From Micromonospora echinospora (GTDB lineage: Bacteria > Actinomycetota > Actinomycetes > Mycobacteriales > Micromonosporaceae): a stretch of DNA of 64,000 bases. Where the stretch lies: NCBI RefSeq assembly GCF_014203425.1, contig NZ_JACHJC010000001.1, forward strand, positions 6,102,001 through 6,166,000, given 5' to 3'. Positions 1-10,864 of this stretch are shown here, one piece after another; the first letter of the stretch is position 1; every line of letters starts with the position of its first letter. The translations under genes were made by a program, and so were the position numbers. The notes beneath the pieces are model-generated. The model was given only the letters and a program-made list of their open reading frames with translations, was not told the DNA's origin and made no database searches.

Positions 1-719
1 GTCAGCTCGACGGCCCGGCTGTCCGGCACGCCGGCCACCAGGTCCAGGCCGGCCGCCACCTGGAGCGCGCCCAGCCCGAGGCTGGTCGCGGAGCCGAACA
101 CGGTGGCGAAGACGGCGAGCAGGTCGATCGCCCGACCGAGCGGGCCGTCGGTCCGCGCGCCGAGCAGCGGCGCGAACGCGGACGAGATCCGGTTACCGCG
201 CCCCTTGCGGAACGTCGAGTACGCCAGGGCCAGCGCCGCGATCGCGTAGATGCCCCACGGGTGCAGCGTCCAGTGGAAGAGCGTGTACTGCATGGCGGTC
301 GCGGCGGCGGCGCCGGTCTGCGGCGCGACCCCGGAGGCCGGCGGCGGCGTGGCGTAGTGCTGGATCGGTTCGGCGACGGCGAAGAACACCAGGCCGATGC
401 CCATGCCGGCGCTGAACATCATGGCGATCCAGGCCAGCGTGTCGAACTCCGGCTCGTCGTCGTCGGCGCCCAGCCGGATCCGGCCGAACCGGGAGGCCGC
501 CACGACGACCGCGAGCACCAGGAACGCGTCGGCCGCGACCACGAAGAACCAGCCGAACGTGCTGATCGTCCAACTCAGCCCGGCCGCGCCGAACGACGCC
601 AGGGAACCACGCGCGAACACGCCCCAGGCCACCACGGCCAGCACGCCGGCCACGCCGAGCCCGAGCACCACCCGGTCGGCCGGCTGCGTCCCGGCCCGCT
701 CCCCCGCATCTTCCCCCAT
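1..719 (-). CDS. BCCT-family betaine/choline/carnitine transporter (partial)
   Basis: The reverse strand reads an N-terminal acidic tail, a first membrane segment (VVLGLGVAGVLAVVAWGVF), then the BCCT hallmarks FSAGMGIGLVFFAVAEP and HWTLHPWGIYAIAALALAY. BCCT proteins are 12-helix secondary transporters of quaternary ammonium solutes, often used for osmoprotection. Only about 239 residues are present; the gene runs off the left edge, so the C-terminal half and any regulatory tail are unseen. The ATG at 719 follows a weak AGGA-like sequence. The substrate cannot be told from this part. The family call is secure. Confidence 0.9.
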   Translation of the reverse strand, partial: MGEDAGERAGTQPADRVVLGLGVAGVLAVVAWGVFARGSLASFGAAGLSWTISTFGWFFVVAADAFLVLAVVVAASRFGRIRLGADDDEPEFDTLAWIAMMFSAGMGIGLVFFAVAEPIQHYATPPPASGVAPQTGAAAATAMQYTLFHWTLHPWGIYAIAALALAYSTFRKGRGNRISSAFAPLLGARTDGPLGRAIDLLAVFATVFGSATSLGLGALQVAAGLDLVAGVPDSRAVEL

Positions 720-806
720 GCCCCATCCTGGGCAGAGCGGGCACCCGGGAGGGACGAAACGCCCGACCCCGTACCGGGGAGCGGGACAGGGCGCGGGCGG
801 GGCGGG

Positions 807-1643
807 TCAGGCCGGGACGGCGGCGGCCTCCTCGGCCTCGACGGCCGCGTTCCAGGCCGGCTTGGTGGAGCGCCAGCCCTCGTCGTCCATGCCCTGCCGC
901 CAGTAACCGGAGATGGACAGGTCGCCCCGGGGCACGCCCCGCTCGACCCGCAGCAGCCGCCGCAGTTCCTTGACCGCGCCGGCCTCGCCGTGCACGAACG
1001 CGTGCACCCGGCCGGGCGGGAACTCCAGCGCCCGGACCGCCTCGACCAGCGGCTCGCCGTAGCGGCGGCCGTCGCGGTGCAGCCAGCGCACCTCGACCTC
1101 GCCGGCACTGGTCAGCGGCAGCTCGTCGGCCGGGCCGCTCACCTCGACGTACACCTTCGCGGGCGCGCCCGCCGGCAGCCGCTCCAGGGCGGCGGCGATG
1201 GCCGGCAACGCGCTCTCGTCGCCGGCCAGCAGGTGCCAGTCGGCCGCCGGGTCCGGCGCGTACGCGCCGCCCGGCCCGGTGAACAACACCCGGTCGCCGG
1301 GGCGCAGCGCCGCCGCCCACGGCCCGGCCAGCCCCTCGTCGCCGTGGTGCACCACGTCCACGGTCATCTCACCGGCCGCGGCGTCCCAGGCCCGCACCGT
1401 GTACGCGCGCAGCCGCGGCCACTGCTCCGCCGGGAACTCCCGCTTGATCGTGGCCAGGTCGACCGGGTACGGGTAGGTCACCCCGGCCGGCGGGAAGACG
1501 AACTTCACGTAGTGATCGGTGTACGCGCCGACCGGCAGTCCGGCCAGCTCCGGACCGCCAAGCACGAGCCGGATCAGGTGCGGGGTGGGCCGCGTGGTCC
1601 GGACGAAAGTGGCGGCGGTGAGCATCTTCGGGCGGTCCGTCAT
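807..1643 (-). CDS. Siderophore-interacting protein (FAD/NAD(P)H ferric-siderophore reductase)
   Basis: This 278-residue protein belongs to the ViuB/SIP family, which reduces ferric siderophores in the cytoplasm with FAD and NAD(P)H and so releases Fe2+. It shows the FAD-binding RxYTVR motif (about residues 79-84), the following VDVVHHG strand, a Rossmann-like C-terminal half and the terminal SGYWRQGMDDEGW block typical of the family. Length is normal. The ATG at 1643 is chosen because an iron-box-like palindrome lies only 5-20 nt upstream, suggesting IdeR/DtxR-type repression when iron is plentiful. No siderophore synthesis genes lie in the window, so it may serve a distant siderophore locus or xenosiderophores. 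Confidence 0.93.
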   Translation of the reverse strand: MTDRPKMLTAATFVRTTRPTPHLIRLVLGGPELAGLPVGAYTDHYVKFVFPPAGVTYPYPVDLATIKREFPAEQWPRLRAYTVRAWDAAAGEMTVDVVHHGDEGLAGPWAAALRPGDRVLFTGPGGAYAPDPAADWHLLAGDESALPAIAAALERLPAGAPAKVYVEVSGPADELPLTSAGEVEVRWLHRDGRRYGEPLVEAVRALEFPPGRVHAFVHGEAGAVKELRRLLRVERGVPRGDLSISGYWRQGMDDEGWRSTKPAWNAAVEAEEAAAVPA

Positions 1644-1647
1644 GCTG

Positions 1648-1663
1648 CTTAAGCTAGCCTAAG
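1648..1663. promoter_or_regulatory. Iron box (IdeR/DmdR-type operator)
   Basis: CTTAAGCTAGCCTAAG is a 16-bp palindrome with one mismatched pair. It resembles the core of the actinobacterial iron box (TTAGGTTAGGCTAACCTAA). It lies directly before the siderophore reductase ATG, in the 50-bp gap behind dgt. A bound Fe2+-repressor would cover the initiation region. The assignment rests on similarity and on the downstream gene's function. Confidence 0.72.
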
Positions 1664-1692
1664 TTCACGGGTCCGGTCCCGGAGCGGTGCGG

Positions 1693-2919
1693 TCAGCCCG
1701 GCGACACCAGGCGGGCGTGCCAGGCCAGCGCGGCCGGATCGGTGAGCGAGGCGACCTGGTCGATCACCACGCGCAGCCGGGCGGCGTCGTCTGCCGCGTC
1801 CCGCCACAGCGGCGCGAACACCGGGTCGAGCACGTCGGGCGCCCGGTCCAGCAGCGCCGTCACCAGCCCGGCGAGGACGTCGCGCTGCCGCGCGTACCGG
1901 CCCTCGGCACCGGGGCGGCGCATCACGTACCGCAGGGCGATGCCCTTGAGCAGCGCGCACTGCGCCCGGATCCGGCGCGGCACCACCAGGTCGGCGGCGT
2001 AGCGACGGTGCGGGCCGGGACCGTGGCGCTGCTGCGTGGCGGCCACCACGCTGGAGACGAACCGGCCGGTGAGCACGCTCGTGGTGGCCTTCAGCGCGGC
2101 GAGGGCCCGGTGGCTGCCGTCGTACGCGGCCAGCGGCGCGAGCACCGGATCGGCGAGCAGCTCGCCCAGCACCTCGCCCAGGTCCTCCGGCGCCTCGCCG
2201 GAGTAGGTGGCGGCCACATCGGCGCAGAGCGCCCGCCGCTCGTCCGGGTCGGCCAGCAGCGGGCGCAGGTCCACGTACCCGCCGTGGATGCCGTCCTCGA
2301 CGTCGTGCACCGAGTACGCCACGTCGTCGGCCCAGTCCATCACCTGGGCCTCCAGGCAGCGCCGCGTGCCGGGCGGGGCGCCTTCGCGCAGCCAGTCGAA
2401 GACCGGGCGGTCGTCGGCGTACACGCCGAACTTGCGCTCGCCGGGGCGGCGTGGCCACGGGTACTTGCTCACCGCGTCCAGCGCGGCCCGGGTCAGGTTC
2501 AGCCCCACCGAACGCCCGTCCGGGGTGAGCACCTTGGCCTCCAGCCGGGTGAGCACCCGCAGCGTCTGCGCGTTGCCCTCGAACCCGCCGCAGGCGGCGG
2601 CCAGCTCGTCCAGCGCGTACTCGCCGTTGTGCCCGAACGGCGGGTGACCCAGGTCGTGGGCCAGCCCGGCGGTGTCCACCACGTCGGGGTCGCAGCCGAG
2701 CCGGGCGCCCATCTCGCGGGCGATCTGCGCGACCTCCAGCGAGTGGGTCAGCCGGGTACGCAGGAAGTCGTTCGTGCCGGCGGTGTGCACCTGCGTCTTC
2801 GCGGCGAGCCGCCGGAACGCCGCCGAGTGCAGCACCCGGGCGCGGTCCCGCTCGAACGGCGACCGGCCGTACCCGGTGTCCTTCGGCGCCTCGTCGACCA
2901 GCCGCGCCGCGTCGCTCAC
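1693..2919 (-). CDS. dgt: Deoxyguanosinetriphosphate triphosphohydrolase-like protein
   Basis: The protein is 408 residues and belongs to the HD-domain dNTPase family, which hydrolyses dGTP or other dNTPs to nucleoside and tripolyphosphate. It shows the N-terminal block [18 protein letters not shown], the HD metal-site residues in [11 protein letters not shown] and [13 protein letters not shown] (about 88-100), and [15 protein letters not shown]. The frame stays open upstream to 3201, but homology begins near the GTG at 2919, which overlaps the previous gene's stop as GTGA. Translation is therefore probably coupled to the VOC protein. In actinobacteria dgt usually precedes dnaG, which is not seen here. 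Confidence 0.93.
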   Translation of the reverse strand: MSDAARLVDEAPKDTGYGRSPFERDRARVLHSAAFRRLAAKTQVHTAGTNDFLRTRLTHSLEVAQIAREMGARLGCDPDVVDTAGLAHDLGHPPFGHNGEYALDELAAACGGFEGNAQTLRVLTRLEAKVLTPDGRSVGLNLTRAALDAVSKYPWPRRPGERKFGVYADDRPVFDWLREGAPPGTRRCLEAQVMDWADDVAYSVHDVEDGIHGGYVDLRPLLADPDERRALCADVAATYSGEAPEDLGEVLGELLADPVLAPLAAYDGSHRALAALKATTSVLTGRFVSSVVAATQQRHGPGPHRRYAADLVVPRRIRAQCALLKGIALRYVMRRPGAEGRYARQRDVLAGLVTALLDRAPDVLDPVFAPLWRDAADDAARLRVVIDQVASLTDPAALAWHARLVSPG

Positions 2920-3263
2920 CTCTGCCGGAGAACGCAGAACTCGTTGCCCTCCGGGTCGGCGAGCACCGTCCACTCCACGTCTCCCTGGCCGATGTCGACG
3001 TGCCGCGCGCCCATGTCGACGAGGCGCTCTACCTCGGCCTCCATGTCGGCCGGGCGCAGGTCGATGTGCAGCCGGTTCTTCCCCTCCTTCGGCCCGGCGA
3101 CCGGGACGAAGACGAGGCCGGGCATCGTGTCGGGGGTCCGGCGGATCTCCACCTCGTCCGGCTTGTCGGTGATCACCTGATAACCGAGCGCCTCCGCCCA
3201 CCAGCTGGCGAGCCGGGACGGGTCCCGGGCGTCGATGGTCAGGTTCTCCCAGACGGCGGTCAT
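2916..3263 (-). CDS. VOC-family (glyoxalase/bleomycin-resistance fold) protein
   Basis: This 115-residue protein has one VOC module pair: an N-terminal beta-alpha-beta unit ([20 protein letters not shown]), a central [17 protein letters not shown] and a C-terminal [13 protein letters not shown] motif with a typical metal-side Glu. Such proteins are metal-dependent isomerases, dioxygenases or drug-binding proteins; the substrate cannot be told. The ATG at 3263 is preferred over an upstream in-frame GTG because a strong AGGAGGGG ribosome site sits 9 nt before it. The stop overlaps the dgt start by 4 bases, so the two genes form a coupled pair. Confidence 0.85.
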   Translation of the reverse strand: MTAVWENLTIDARDPSRLASWWAEALGYQVITDKPDEVEIRRTPDTMPGLVFVPVAGPKEGKNRLHIDLRPADMEAEVERLVDMGARHVDIGQGDVEWTVLADPEGNEFCVLRQR

Positions 3264-3340
3264 GCGGCCACCCCTCCTGATCGACACGTGGCGGAAGCTC
3301 AGGTTACGCCGAGGAGGCCGGAAAGGCGCGCCGGGCGGTA

Positions 3341-3374
3341 CGCGGGGCCGTCGATGGACACCGGCGGCCCCGCG
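3341..3374 (-). terminator. Terminator-like hairpin after ppdK
   Basis: A perfect 10-bp GC stem (CGCGGGGCCG / CGGCCCCGCG) with a 14-nt loop lies just beyond the ppdK stop on the reverse strand. There is no U-tract, as is usual in this GC range. Confidence 0.55.
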
Positions 3375-3380
3375 TCCTCG

Positions 3381-6089
<2,709 letters not shown>

Positions 6090-6200
6090 CAGAGCCTCCA
6101 ACGCGCGCCATTGACACTTAACGAAGGTTTAGTTCGGACATACCCCGGGAGTGACCACCGGTAATCCCGGCTCGTCAGCGTCGGTGGGCCGAAGGCTAGG

Positions 6201-6219
6201 CCAGTTTCGCGAAACCTGG
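6201..6219. promoter_or_regulatory. Inverted repeat around GTTTCGCGAAAC
   Basis: A perfect 12-bp palindrome GTTTCGCGAAAC is flanked by CCA on the left and TGG on the right (one base offset). It lies between divergent ppdK and the hexosaminidase gene. It looks like a transcription-factor operator, but the regulator is not recognised. Confidence 0.45.
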
Positions 6220-6276
6220 GAGCGTTCGGTGACTTTCGGCACAACGGTCGCCACTATGCGCGTTCGTACGGGTTGT

Positions 6277-6290
6277 TGGGAACGCTTCCA
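6277..6290. promoter_or_regulatory. LacI-family operator-like palindrome
   Basis: TGGGAACGCTTCCA is a near-palindrome centred on CG. It closely resembles the 14-bp CebR-type operator TGGGAGCGCTCCCA known from Streptomyces. It lies 110 bp upstream of the hexosaminidase start, so sugar-responsive control of that gene is a reasonable inference. Confidence 0.5.
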
Positions 6291-6399
6291 CGAGCACGAT
6301 CACGCAATTACCGTTCCTCTCGTACTCTTGACTCACTGCGTCTCGCGGATCCTCACCTTTGCCATACCCCGCGCGAATACACCCCTCGGAGCCGTCGCC

Positions 6400-8202
6400 G
6401 TGCCGACCACACCCACCGCCCCGGAGACCGGGCCGGAGCCGACCGATACCCGCCCCACCAGCACGTCCACCCGCGACCAGGTCCCGCCGTCCGCCGGCGC
6501 GGCGGCGGGCGAGGGACTGCCCGGCGTGCCGACGCCTGCCGCCGAGCTGGCGCGTGTCGCCGCGGGCCGGGCCGCCGAGGCGCTGGCCGGGCCGGCGCCG
6601 GTCCGGCTGGACGACGTGGTGCCCGCGCCCGAGCAGGTGTTCCCGGACCCCGCGGGCGACTTCACCCTGGGCGCGGACGCGGCACTGCGGGTCAGCCCTG
6701 CCGGGCGGGACGTGGCCGAGCAGCTCGCCACCTGGCTGCGCCCGGCCACCGGCTTCCCGCTGCCGGTCGCCGACGCCCCCGTCGGCGAGGACGGCCCGCT
6801 GACGCTCACGCTGTCGCCGTCCGCTCCGGGCGGTGCCGCTGCTCCCGGGGCCCGGGCGACCGACGACGGCTCCGGCGGGTCGGTCGGCGACGGGCTCGGG
6901 GACGAGGGCTACCGCCTCGACGTGGCCGCCACCGGCGTCCGGATCACCGCCGCAACCTCGGCCGGGTTGTTCCACGGCGCGCAGACTCTGCGGCAGCTCC
7001 TGCCGGCGGCGATCGAGAGCCGTACGCCGGTCGCCGCGCGCTGGGCCGTGTCCGGCGGCACGATCGTCGACCGTCCGCGCTTCCCCTACCGGGGCGCCAT
7101 GCTCGACGTGGCGCGGCACTTCTTCGCCGTCGAGGACGTGCTGCGGATGGTCGACCACCTGGCCCGCTACAAGCTCAACCACCTGCACCTGCACCTCACC
7201 GACGACCAGGGCTGGCGCATCGCCGTCGACTCCTGGCCCCGGCTCACCGAGGTCGGCGGCGCGACGGCTGTCGGCGGCGGCCCCGGCGGCTGGTACTCCG
7301 GGGACGACTACCGGCGCATCGTCGCGTACGCCGCCCGCCGCCACGTCACGGTGGTGCCCGAGATCGACCTGCCCGGCCACACCAACGCGGCGCTCGTCGC
7401 GTACCCCGAACTGGCGCCCGGCAAGGTCGCTCCCCCGCCGTACACCGGCACCGAGGTCGGGTTCAGCTACGTCGACCCCGACGACGAACGGACGTACGCC
7501 TTCGTCGCCGACGTGGTCGGCGAGGTGGCCGCGCTGACGCCGGGGCCGTGGCTGCACCTCGGCGGCGACGAGGCGTTCAAGGTGCCGGCCGGGAGCTACC
7601 GCGCCTTCGTGGAGCGGGCGCAGCGGCTGGTGGAGGCCACCGGCAAGACGGTGGTCGGCTGGCACCAGCTCGCCCCGGCCGGGCACGTCGACGGGCGCGT
7701 CCTGCAGTGGTGGGGCACGAACGGCGACGACCCGGAGACGGCCGAAGCGGTACGCCGGGGCGCCCGGCTGATCGTCTCCCCCGCCAACCATGCGTACCTG
7801 GACATGAAGTACGCGCCGGACACTCCGATCGGGCACGACTGGGCGGGCCTCATCGACGTGCGCCGGGCGTACGAGTGGGATCCGGGCACCCACGTGCGGG
7901 GCGTACCGGCCGAGGCCGTGCTGGGCGTGGAGGCGCCGCTGTGGACCGAGTCGGTGAGTACGCGGGCCGAGGTCGAGTACATGCTCTTCCCCCGCCTGCC
8001 CGCCGTCGCGGAGCTGGGCTGGTCACCGCGCGCCACGCACGACTGGTCCCGGTTCCGCACCCGGCTCGCCGGCCACGGCCCGCGCTGGACAACCGCCGGC
8101 ATCACCTTCCACAACTCCCCCGAGATCCCCTGGCCGGTGACGGTGCCACCGCAGCACCGCCCGACCGACCGGCCCGGTCACGACCGCACGCCGCTGGGGT
8201 GA
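6400..8202 (+). CDS. Beta-N-acetylhexosaminidase, glycoside hydrolase family 20
   Basis: GH20 enzymes release terminal GlcNAc or GalNAc by substrate-assisted catalysis. The 600-residue protein has the GH20b-like N-terminal domain (from about residue 70) and the catalytic barrel with RGAMLDVARHFF, YKLNHLHLHLTDDQGWR, VPEIDLPGHTNAA and the catalytic Asp-Glu pair in LHLGGDEAF (D390-E391). The frame is open to 6151, but the GTG at 6400 follows CGGAG and gives a sensible, low-complexity Pro/Thr-rich N-terminus. With this start no signal peptide is visible, which suggests intracellular breakdown of imported chito-oligosaccharides. A longer start cannot be excluded. Confidence 0.9.
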   Translation: MPTTPTAPETGPEPTDTRPTSTSTRDQVPPSAGAAAGEGLPGVPTPAAELARVAAGRAAEALAGPAPVRLDDVVPAPEQVFPDPAGDFTLGADAALRVSPAGRDVAEQLATWLRPATGFPLPVADAPVGEDGPLTLTLSPSAPGGAAAPGARATDDGSGGSVGDGLGDEGYRLDVAATGVRITAATSAGLFHGAQTLRQLLPAAIESRTPVAARWAVSGGTIVDRPRFPYRGAMLDVARHFFAVEDVLRMVDHLARYKLNHLHLHLTDDQGWRIAVDSWPRLTEVGGATAVGGGPGGWYSGDDYRRIVAYAARRHVTVVPEIDLPGHTNAALVAYPELAPGKVAPPPYTGTEVGFSYVDPDDERTYAFVADVVGEVAALTPGPWLHLGGDEAFKVPAGSYRAFVERAQRLVEATGKTVVGWHQLAPAGHVDGRVLQWWGTNGDDPETAEAVRRGARLIVSPANHAYLDMKYAPDTPIGHDWAGLIDVRRAYEWDPGTHVRGVPAEAVLGVEAPLWTESVSTRAEVEYMLFPRLPAVAELGWSPRATHDWSRFRTRLAGHGPRWTTAGITFHNSPEIPWPVTVPPQHRPTDRPGHDRTPLG

Positions 8203-8233
8203 GGCCGGTGGCGTCGTCCGGCCAGCCTCACAG

Positions 8234-8632
8234 TCAGGTCAGACATCTCATCCCGGTGATCCCGTTGGCGAGCTCGCTGCCGGACCCACTCAGCACCCGG
8301 ACCGAGTTGACGTCGCCGGAGTAGGCCACCTCGCCCGCCCGGTCGCACAACTGCCGGCCCGGACCGGCGTCACCGTCGCCCAGCGTGGTGGCGACCACGA
8401 CCGTGGTGCACTGCCCCTCCACTGTCACCGCGCGGACCTGGTCCGACCGGAGGTGCCGACTGACCGTGTCGGCGACCGCCCCGCACGGGACCTCGGTGGC
8501 GGTCGGACTCGGCGCCGCGGCGCCCGGCGAGGGCGGGCTGGACGGGCCGTCGGCCTCGGAACAGCCGGCCAACGACGCGATGCCGAGCGTGATCACCGAG
8601 GTGACGAGCGTGACGTGCCTGACCGGGCTCAT
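8234..8632 (-). CDS. Small secreted lipoprotein of unknown function
   Basis: The 132-residue product has a positively charged N-terminus, a hydrophobic stretch and a lipobox ending SLAGC (about residue 22), followed by a Ser/Pro/Ala-rich linker and a compact domain with three further cysteines (PCGAV, GQCTTV, RQLCD) and a near-terminal MRCLT. It should be lipid-anchored on the outer face of the membrane. AAGGA lies 12 nt before the ATG. I do not recognise the domain; the even spacing of cysteines suggests disulfides. Confidence 0.78.
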   Translation of the reverse strand: MSPVRHVTLVTSVITLGIASLAGCSEADGPSSPPSPGAAAPSPTATEVPCGAVADTVSRHLRSDQVRAVTVEGQCTTVVVATTLGDGDAGPGRQLCDRAGEVAYSGDVNSVRVLSGSGSELANGITGMRCLT

Positions 8633-8676
8633 GTGCTGACCGTCCTTACCTGTCGGATTTGGTCTCGAAGCGGGCG

Positions 8677-9540
8677 TCATGCCGGTGCCCGTCCAGTGAG
8701 CAGCAGGAGACCGGCGGGCAGCCGGTAGCCGGCCCCGGGCTCGCGGAACCGGGCGAGCAGTGCGGCCACCCCGGCCCGCGCCGCGGCCTGCCGCGACGGG
8801 CCGGCGGCCCGGTACACGGCCCCGGCCGGGCCGACCTCGATCAGCCAGTCGGCGACGGTGTCCGGGTCGTCGGGTGCGGTCAGGGTGACGTCGTGGAAGT
8901 CGACCGCGATGTCGTCGAATCCGGCCTCGGCCAGGACGCGACGGGCCCGCGCCGGGTCGGCGAGGGCGAACGGCCCCGGCTCGTCGCCGACCGGCAGTGG
9001 CGGCAGCGCCCCGAGGTGCGGGGCGGCGCCGAGCACCGCCGCGATCAGCCACGGGGTCGTGCTCCCGTCCCGGAAGACGGTCGCCGCCAGTCGTCCCCCG
9101 GGGCGCAGCGCCCGCCGTAGGGTGCGGCACCCGGTGACCGGGTCGGCGAGCAGCATCAGGGCCATCCGGGAGTGGACCGCGTCGAACGGCGCGCCCGGGA
9201 CGACGTCCAGGGTGTCCAGGTCGGCCACCACGAACCGCAGCCGAGGATGACGGCCGTTCGGGAAGCGCGCGACGGCGGCGGCCAGCATCTCGGCGGACAG
9301 GTCGAGGCCGACGGCCTCCCCGGTCGGCCCGACCGCCGCCGCCAACTCGGCCGTGGTGCCGCCGCAGCCGCAGCCGACGTCGAGGATCCGCTCGCCCGGC
9401 CGCGGGCGCAGCCACTCCAGGGCGACCGCGCCGAGTGGTCGCCCCCAGTGGTCCTGGCGGTCGGCGTGGCGCACCCAGCCCGGTGCCGCCCCCGACCAGA
9501 AGGTGGCGTTGCGGTCCCGCAGGTCGGCCAGGTCCGCCAT
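8677..9540 (-). CDS. SAM-dependent methyltransferase
   Basis: This 287-residue class I methyltransferase has motif I ILDVGCGCGGTTAELA, post-I VGLDLSAEML, an acidic motif VVADLDTL and LRPGGRLAATVFRD as motif III. It resembles the UbiE/Methyltransf_25 group acting on small molecules; the substrate is unknown. The frame extends upstream, but the ATG at 9540 overlaps the stop of the preceding monooxygenase-like gene (TGATG), so the two are translated together. Both are transcribed away from a TetR regulator, suggesting a small regulated detoxification or tailoring unit. Confidence 0.88.
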   Translation of the reverse strand: MADLADLRDRNATFWSGAAPGWVRHADRQDHWGRPLGAVALEWLRPRPGERILDVGCGCGGTTAELAAAVGPTGEAVGLDLSAEMLAAAVARFPNGRHPRLRFVVADLDTLDVVPGAPFDAVHSRMALMLLADPVTGCRTLRRALRPGGRLAATVFRDGSTTPWLIAAVLGAAPHLGALPPLPVGDEPGPFALADPARARRVLAEAGFDDIAVDFHDVTLTAPDDPDTVADWLIEVGPAGAVYRAAGPSRQAAARAGVAALLARFREPGAGYRLPAGLLLLTGRAPA

Positions 9541-9833
9541 CAGAACGGCATCTCGGCGCCGTCGACCGTCACGGACCGGAAGCCGGCGGCCTTGCTCGCG
9601 TCGAATCCGTCGGTCTGGGCCGCCAGGCCCGCCGCCCGGACGAGTCGCTCGGACTGGAAGCGCCGGAACGCGGCCTCGTCCTGCCAGATGTTGATGATGC
9701 GCCAACCGCCCTCGACCGGCCCGGCGACGTGGGCGAGCAGGCCCGGCGGCCGGTCGGGACCGAGGTGTCGCTCGACCAGCCGGTATTCGTCCTCGCTGAC
9801 GCCGGGCATCTCCTGAACCACACCGAACGGCAT
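9540..9833 (-). CDS. Small dimeric alpha/beta-barrel protein (ABM-like)
   Basis: The 97-residue product has the length and pattern of the antibiotic biosynthesis monooxygenase/EthD-like superfamily: a beta strand (MPFGVVQEMPG), a helix, then the diagnostic WRIINIWQDEAAFRRFQSERL. Members are cofactor-free oxygenases or binding proteins, often with quinone or aromatic substrates. A TTG at 9842 is possible, but AAAGAG about 9 nt before the ATG at 9833 favours the latter. It is the first gene of a two-gene unit with the methyltransferase and diverges from the TetR gene across a dyad-rich gap. Confidence 0.7.
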   Translation of the reverse strand: MPFGVVQEMPGVSEDEYRLVERHLGPDRPPGLLAHVAGPVEGGWRIINIWQDEAAFRRFQSERLVRAAGLAAQTDGFDASKAAGFRSVTVDGAEMPF

Positions 9834-9852
9834 GATGATCAACTCTTTTCGG

Positions 9853-9877
9853 TAGAGTGTTGCTCTATCTAATAGAT
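9853..9877. promoter_or_regulatory. Two overlapping inverted repeats, probable TetR operator
   Basis: TAGAG-N5-CTCTA (9853-9867) overlaps ATCTA-A-TAGAT (9867-9877). The pair fills the gap between the divergent monooxygenase/methyltransferase unit and the TetR gene. Autoregulation and control of the divergent unit by the TetR protein is the natural inference. Confidence 0.62.
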
Positions 9878-9880
9878 GAC

Positions 9881-9886
9881 TACACT
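9881..9886 (+). promoter_or_regulatory. -10 hexamer TACACT of a leaderless TetR transcript
   Basis: TACACT is followed after exactly 6 nt by GTG at 9893. This spacing places the transcription start on the start codon, and it supports that start over the longer upstream reading. Confidence 0.6.
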
Positions 9887-9892
9887 CGCGCC

Positions 9893-10528
9893 GTGGGTGT
9901 CAAGAGGAGGTACGAGTCGGCAAGACGTCAGGAGCAGGCCCGCCAGACCCGGCGGGCGATCCTCGACGCGGCCGGCAAGCTGTTCGTCGACCCGGGCTAC
10001 GCCGCCACCCCGCTGACCGCCGTCGCTGCCGAGGCCGGCGTGGCCGTACAGACCGTGTACGCGATCTTCGGCAACAAACGCCACCTGCTCTCCGCGCTCG
10101 TCGACGTGACCATCGCCGGCGACGACGAACCGACCGCGCTGCCCGACCGGCCGTTCGTCGCGGAAATCCGGGCGCTGCCCGACGCCCGGGCGAAACTGGC
10201 CCGCTACGCCCGGCACCTCAGCGCGACCCAGGCCCGGCAGGTCGACATGATGATCGCCCTCACCGGCGCCGCCAGCGCCGACCCCGACGCAGCCGCCATC
10301 TGGCGCAAGAACGTGGCGGAACGCCGGCGCGGCATGGCGATGTTCGCGGCCGAACTCGTCGCCACCGGCTCCGTGCGACCCGACCACGACGTCGACAGCG
10401 TCGCCGACGTGCTGTGGCTGGCGATGGACTTCCGCAACTACGACTGGCTGGTGCGGCAACGCGGCTGGCCGGTCGACCGGTTCGAACGCTGGTACGTCGA
10501 CACCGTCGCTGCCGCCGTGCTGGCCTGA
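9893..10528 (+). CDS. TetR/AcrR-family transcriptional regulator
   Basis: The 211-residue protein has an N-terminal TetR helix-turn-helix (RRAILDAAGKLFVDPGYAATPLTAVAAEAGVAVQTVYAIFGNKRHLLSAL region, about residues 22-72), with the diagnostic TVYAIFGNKRHLL recognition segment. A helical ligand/dimer domain follows. GTG at 9893 is chosen from the -10 placement; an upstream ATG at 9857 would put the operator inside the coding region. It probably represses itself and the divergent monooxygenase-methyltransferase pair through the dyads at 9853-9877. Its ligand is unknown. Confidence 0.9.
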   Translation: MGVKRRYESARRQEQARQTRRAILDAAGKLFVDPGYAATPLTAVAAEAGVAVQTVYAIFGNKRHLLSALVDVTIAGDDEPTALPDRPFVAEIRALPDARAKLARYARHLSATQARQVDMMIALTGAASADPDAAAIWRKNVAERRRGMAMFAAELVATGSVRPDHDVDSVADVLWLAMDFRNYDWLVRQRGWPVDRFERWYVDTVAAAVLA

Positions 10529-10864
10529 GCCGCCCCGGCCCGCCGAACCGCACCCCCGCCGTCGGGTCTGGGGTGCGCCGTCCGGTCCGGGGGCACGTGG
10601 GCATCGATCGAGTCGATGGATCCGAAATGTCTGGAAAGTCCGGATCGGCCGGCCCGGAATCCCTGCCCGCCTCCGGGCGTTGTACATGGCTAGACGCGGT
10701 GAGCCGGCCGGAGCCCGTGCCGGTGGAATGCCGGACCCCGCCCGTCGGTTACACCCCCCGAGCCGCCCGAGCGCTCCGAGCAGGTCGCCGCCGCTGACCG
10801 CCGGGCCGGGCAGACCCCCGCGGCGCCCCCGTGCCGCACACCCCCGAACCAGAGGAGTCGCATC
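10529..10864. other. Intergenic region between the TetR gene and the secreted peptidase
   Basis: These 336 bases hold a terminator-like hairpin just after the TetR gene (listed separately). The rest shows no supported gene, only GC-rich sequence leading to the GAGGAG ribosome site of the peptidase. No clear promoter hexamers were found. Confidence 0.5.
10549..10577 (+). terminator. Hairpin after the TetR gene
   Basis: CGCACCCC and GGGGTGCG form an 8-bp perfect stem with a 13-nt loop, 21 nt after the TetR stop codon. Confidence 0.45.

Larger units (their letters stand above)
6090..6399. other. Divergent intergenic region between ppdK and the GH20 gene
   Basis: These 310 bases are less GC-rich than their flanks and hold no convincing gene. 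They contain a TTGACA hexamer (6111-6116, + strand, no good -10 partner), a GTTTCGCGAAAC dyad and a LacI-type operator-like palindrome, both listed separately, and a TTGACT at 6329-6334. Both flanking genes are transcribed outward from here, so their promoters must lie in it, but none could be fixed confidently. Confidence 0.5.

Noticed and set aside
2920..3201. N-terminal extension of dgt to an upstream start
   Set aside because: It overlaps the VOC gene completely, has no homology pattern, and the GTG at 2919 overlaps the VOC stop in the usual way.
6111..6141. Forward promoter with TTGACA for the GH20 gene
   Set aside because: No acceptable -10 lies 16-19 nt downstream, and the start codon is nearly 300 bp away.
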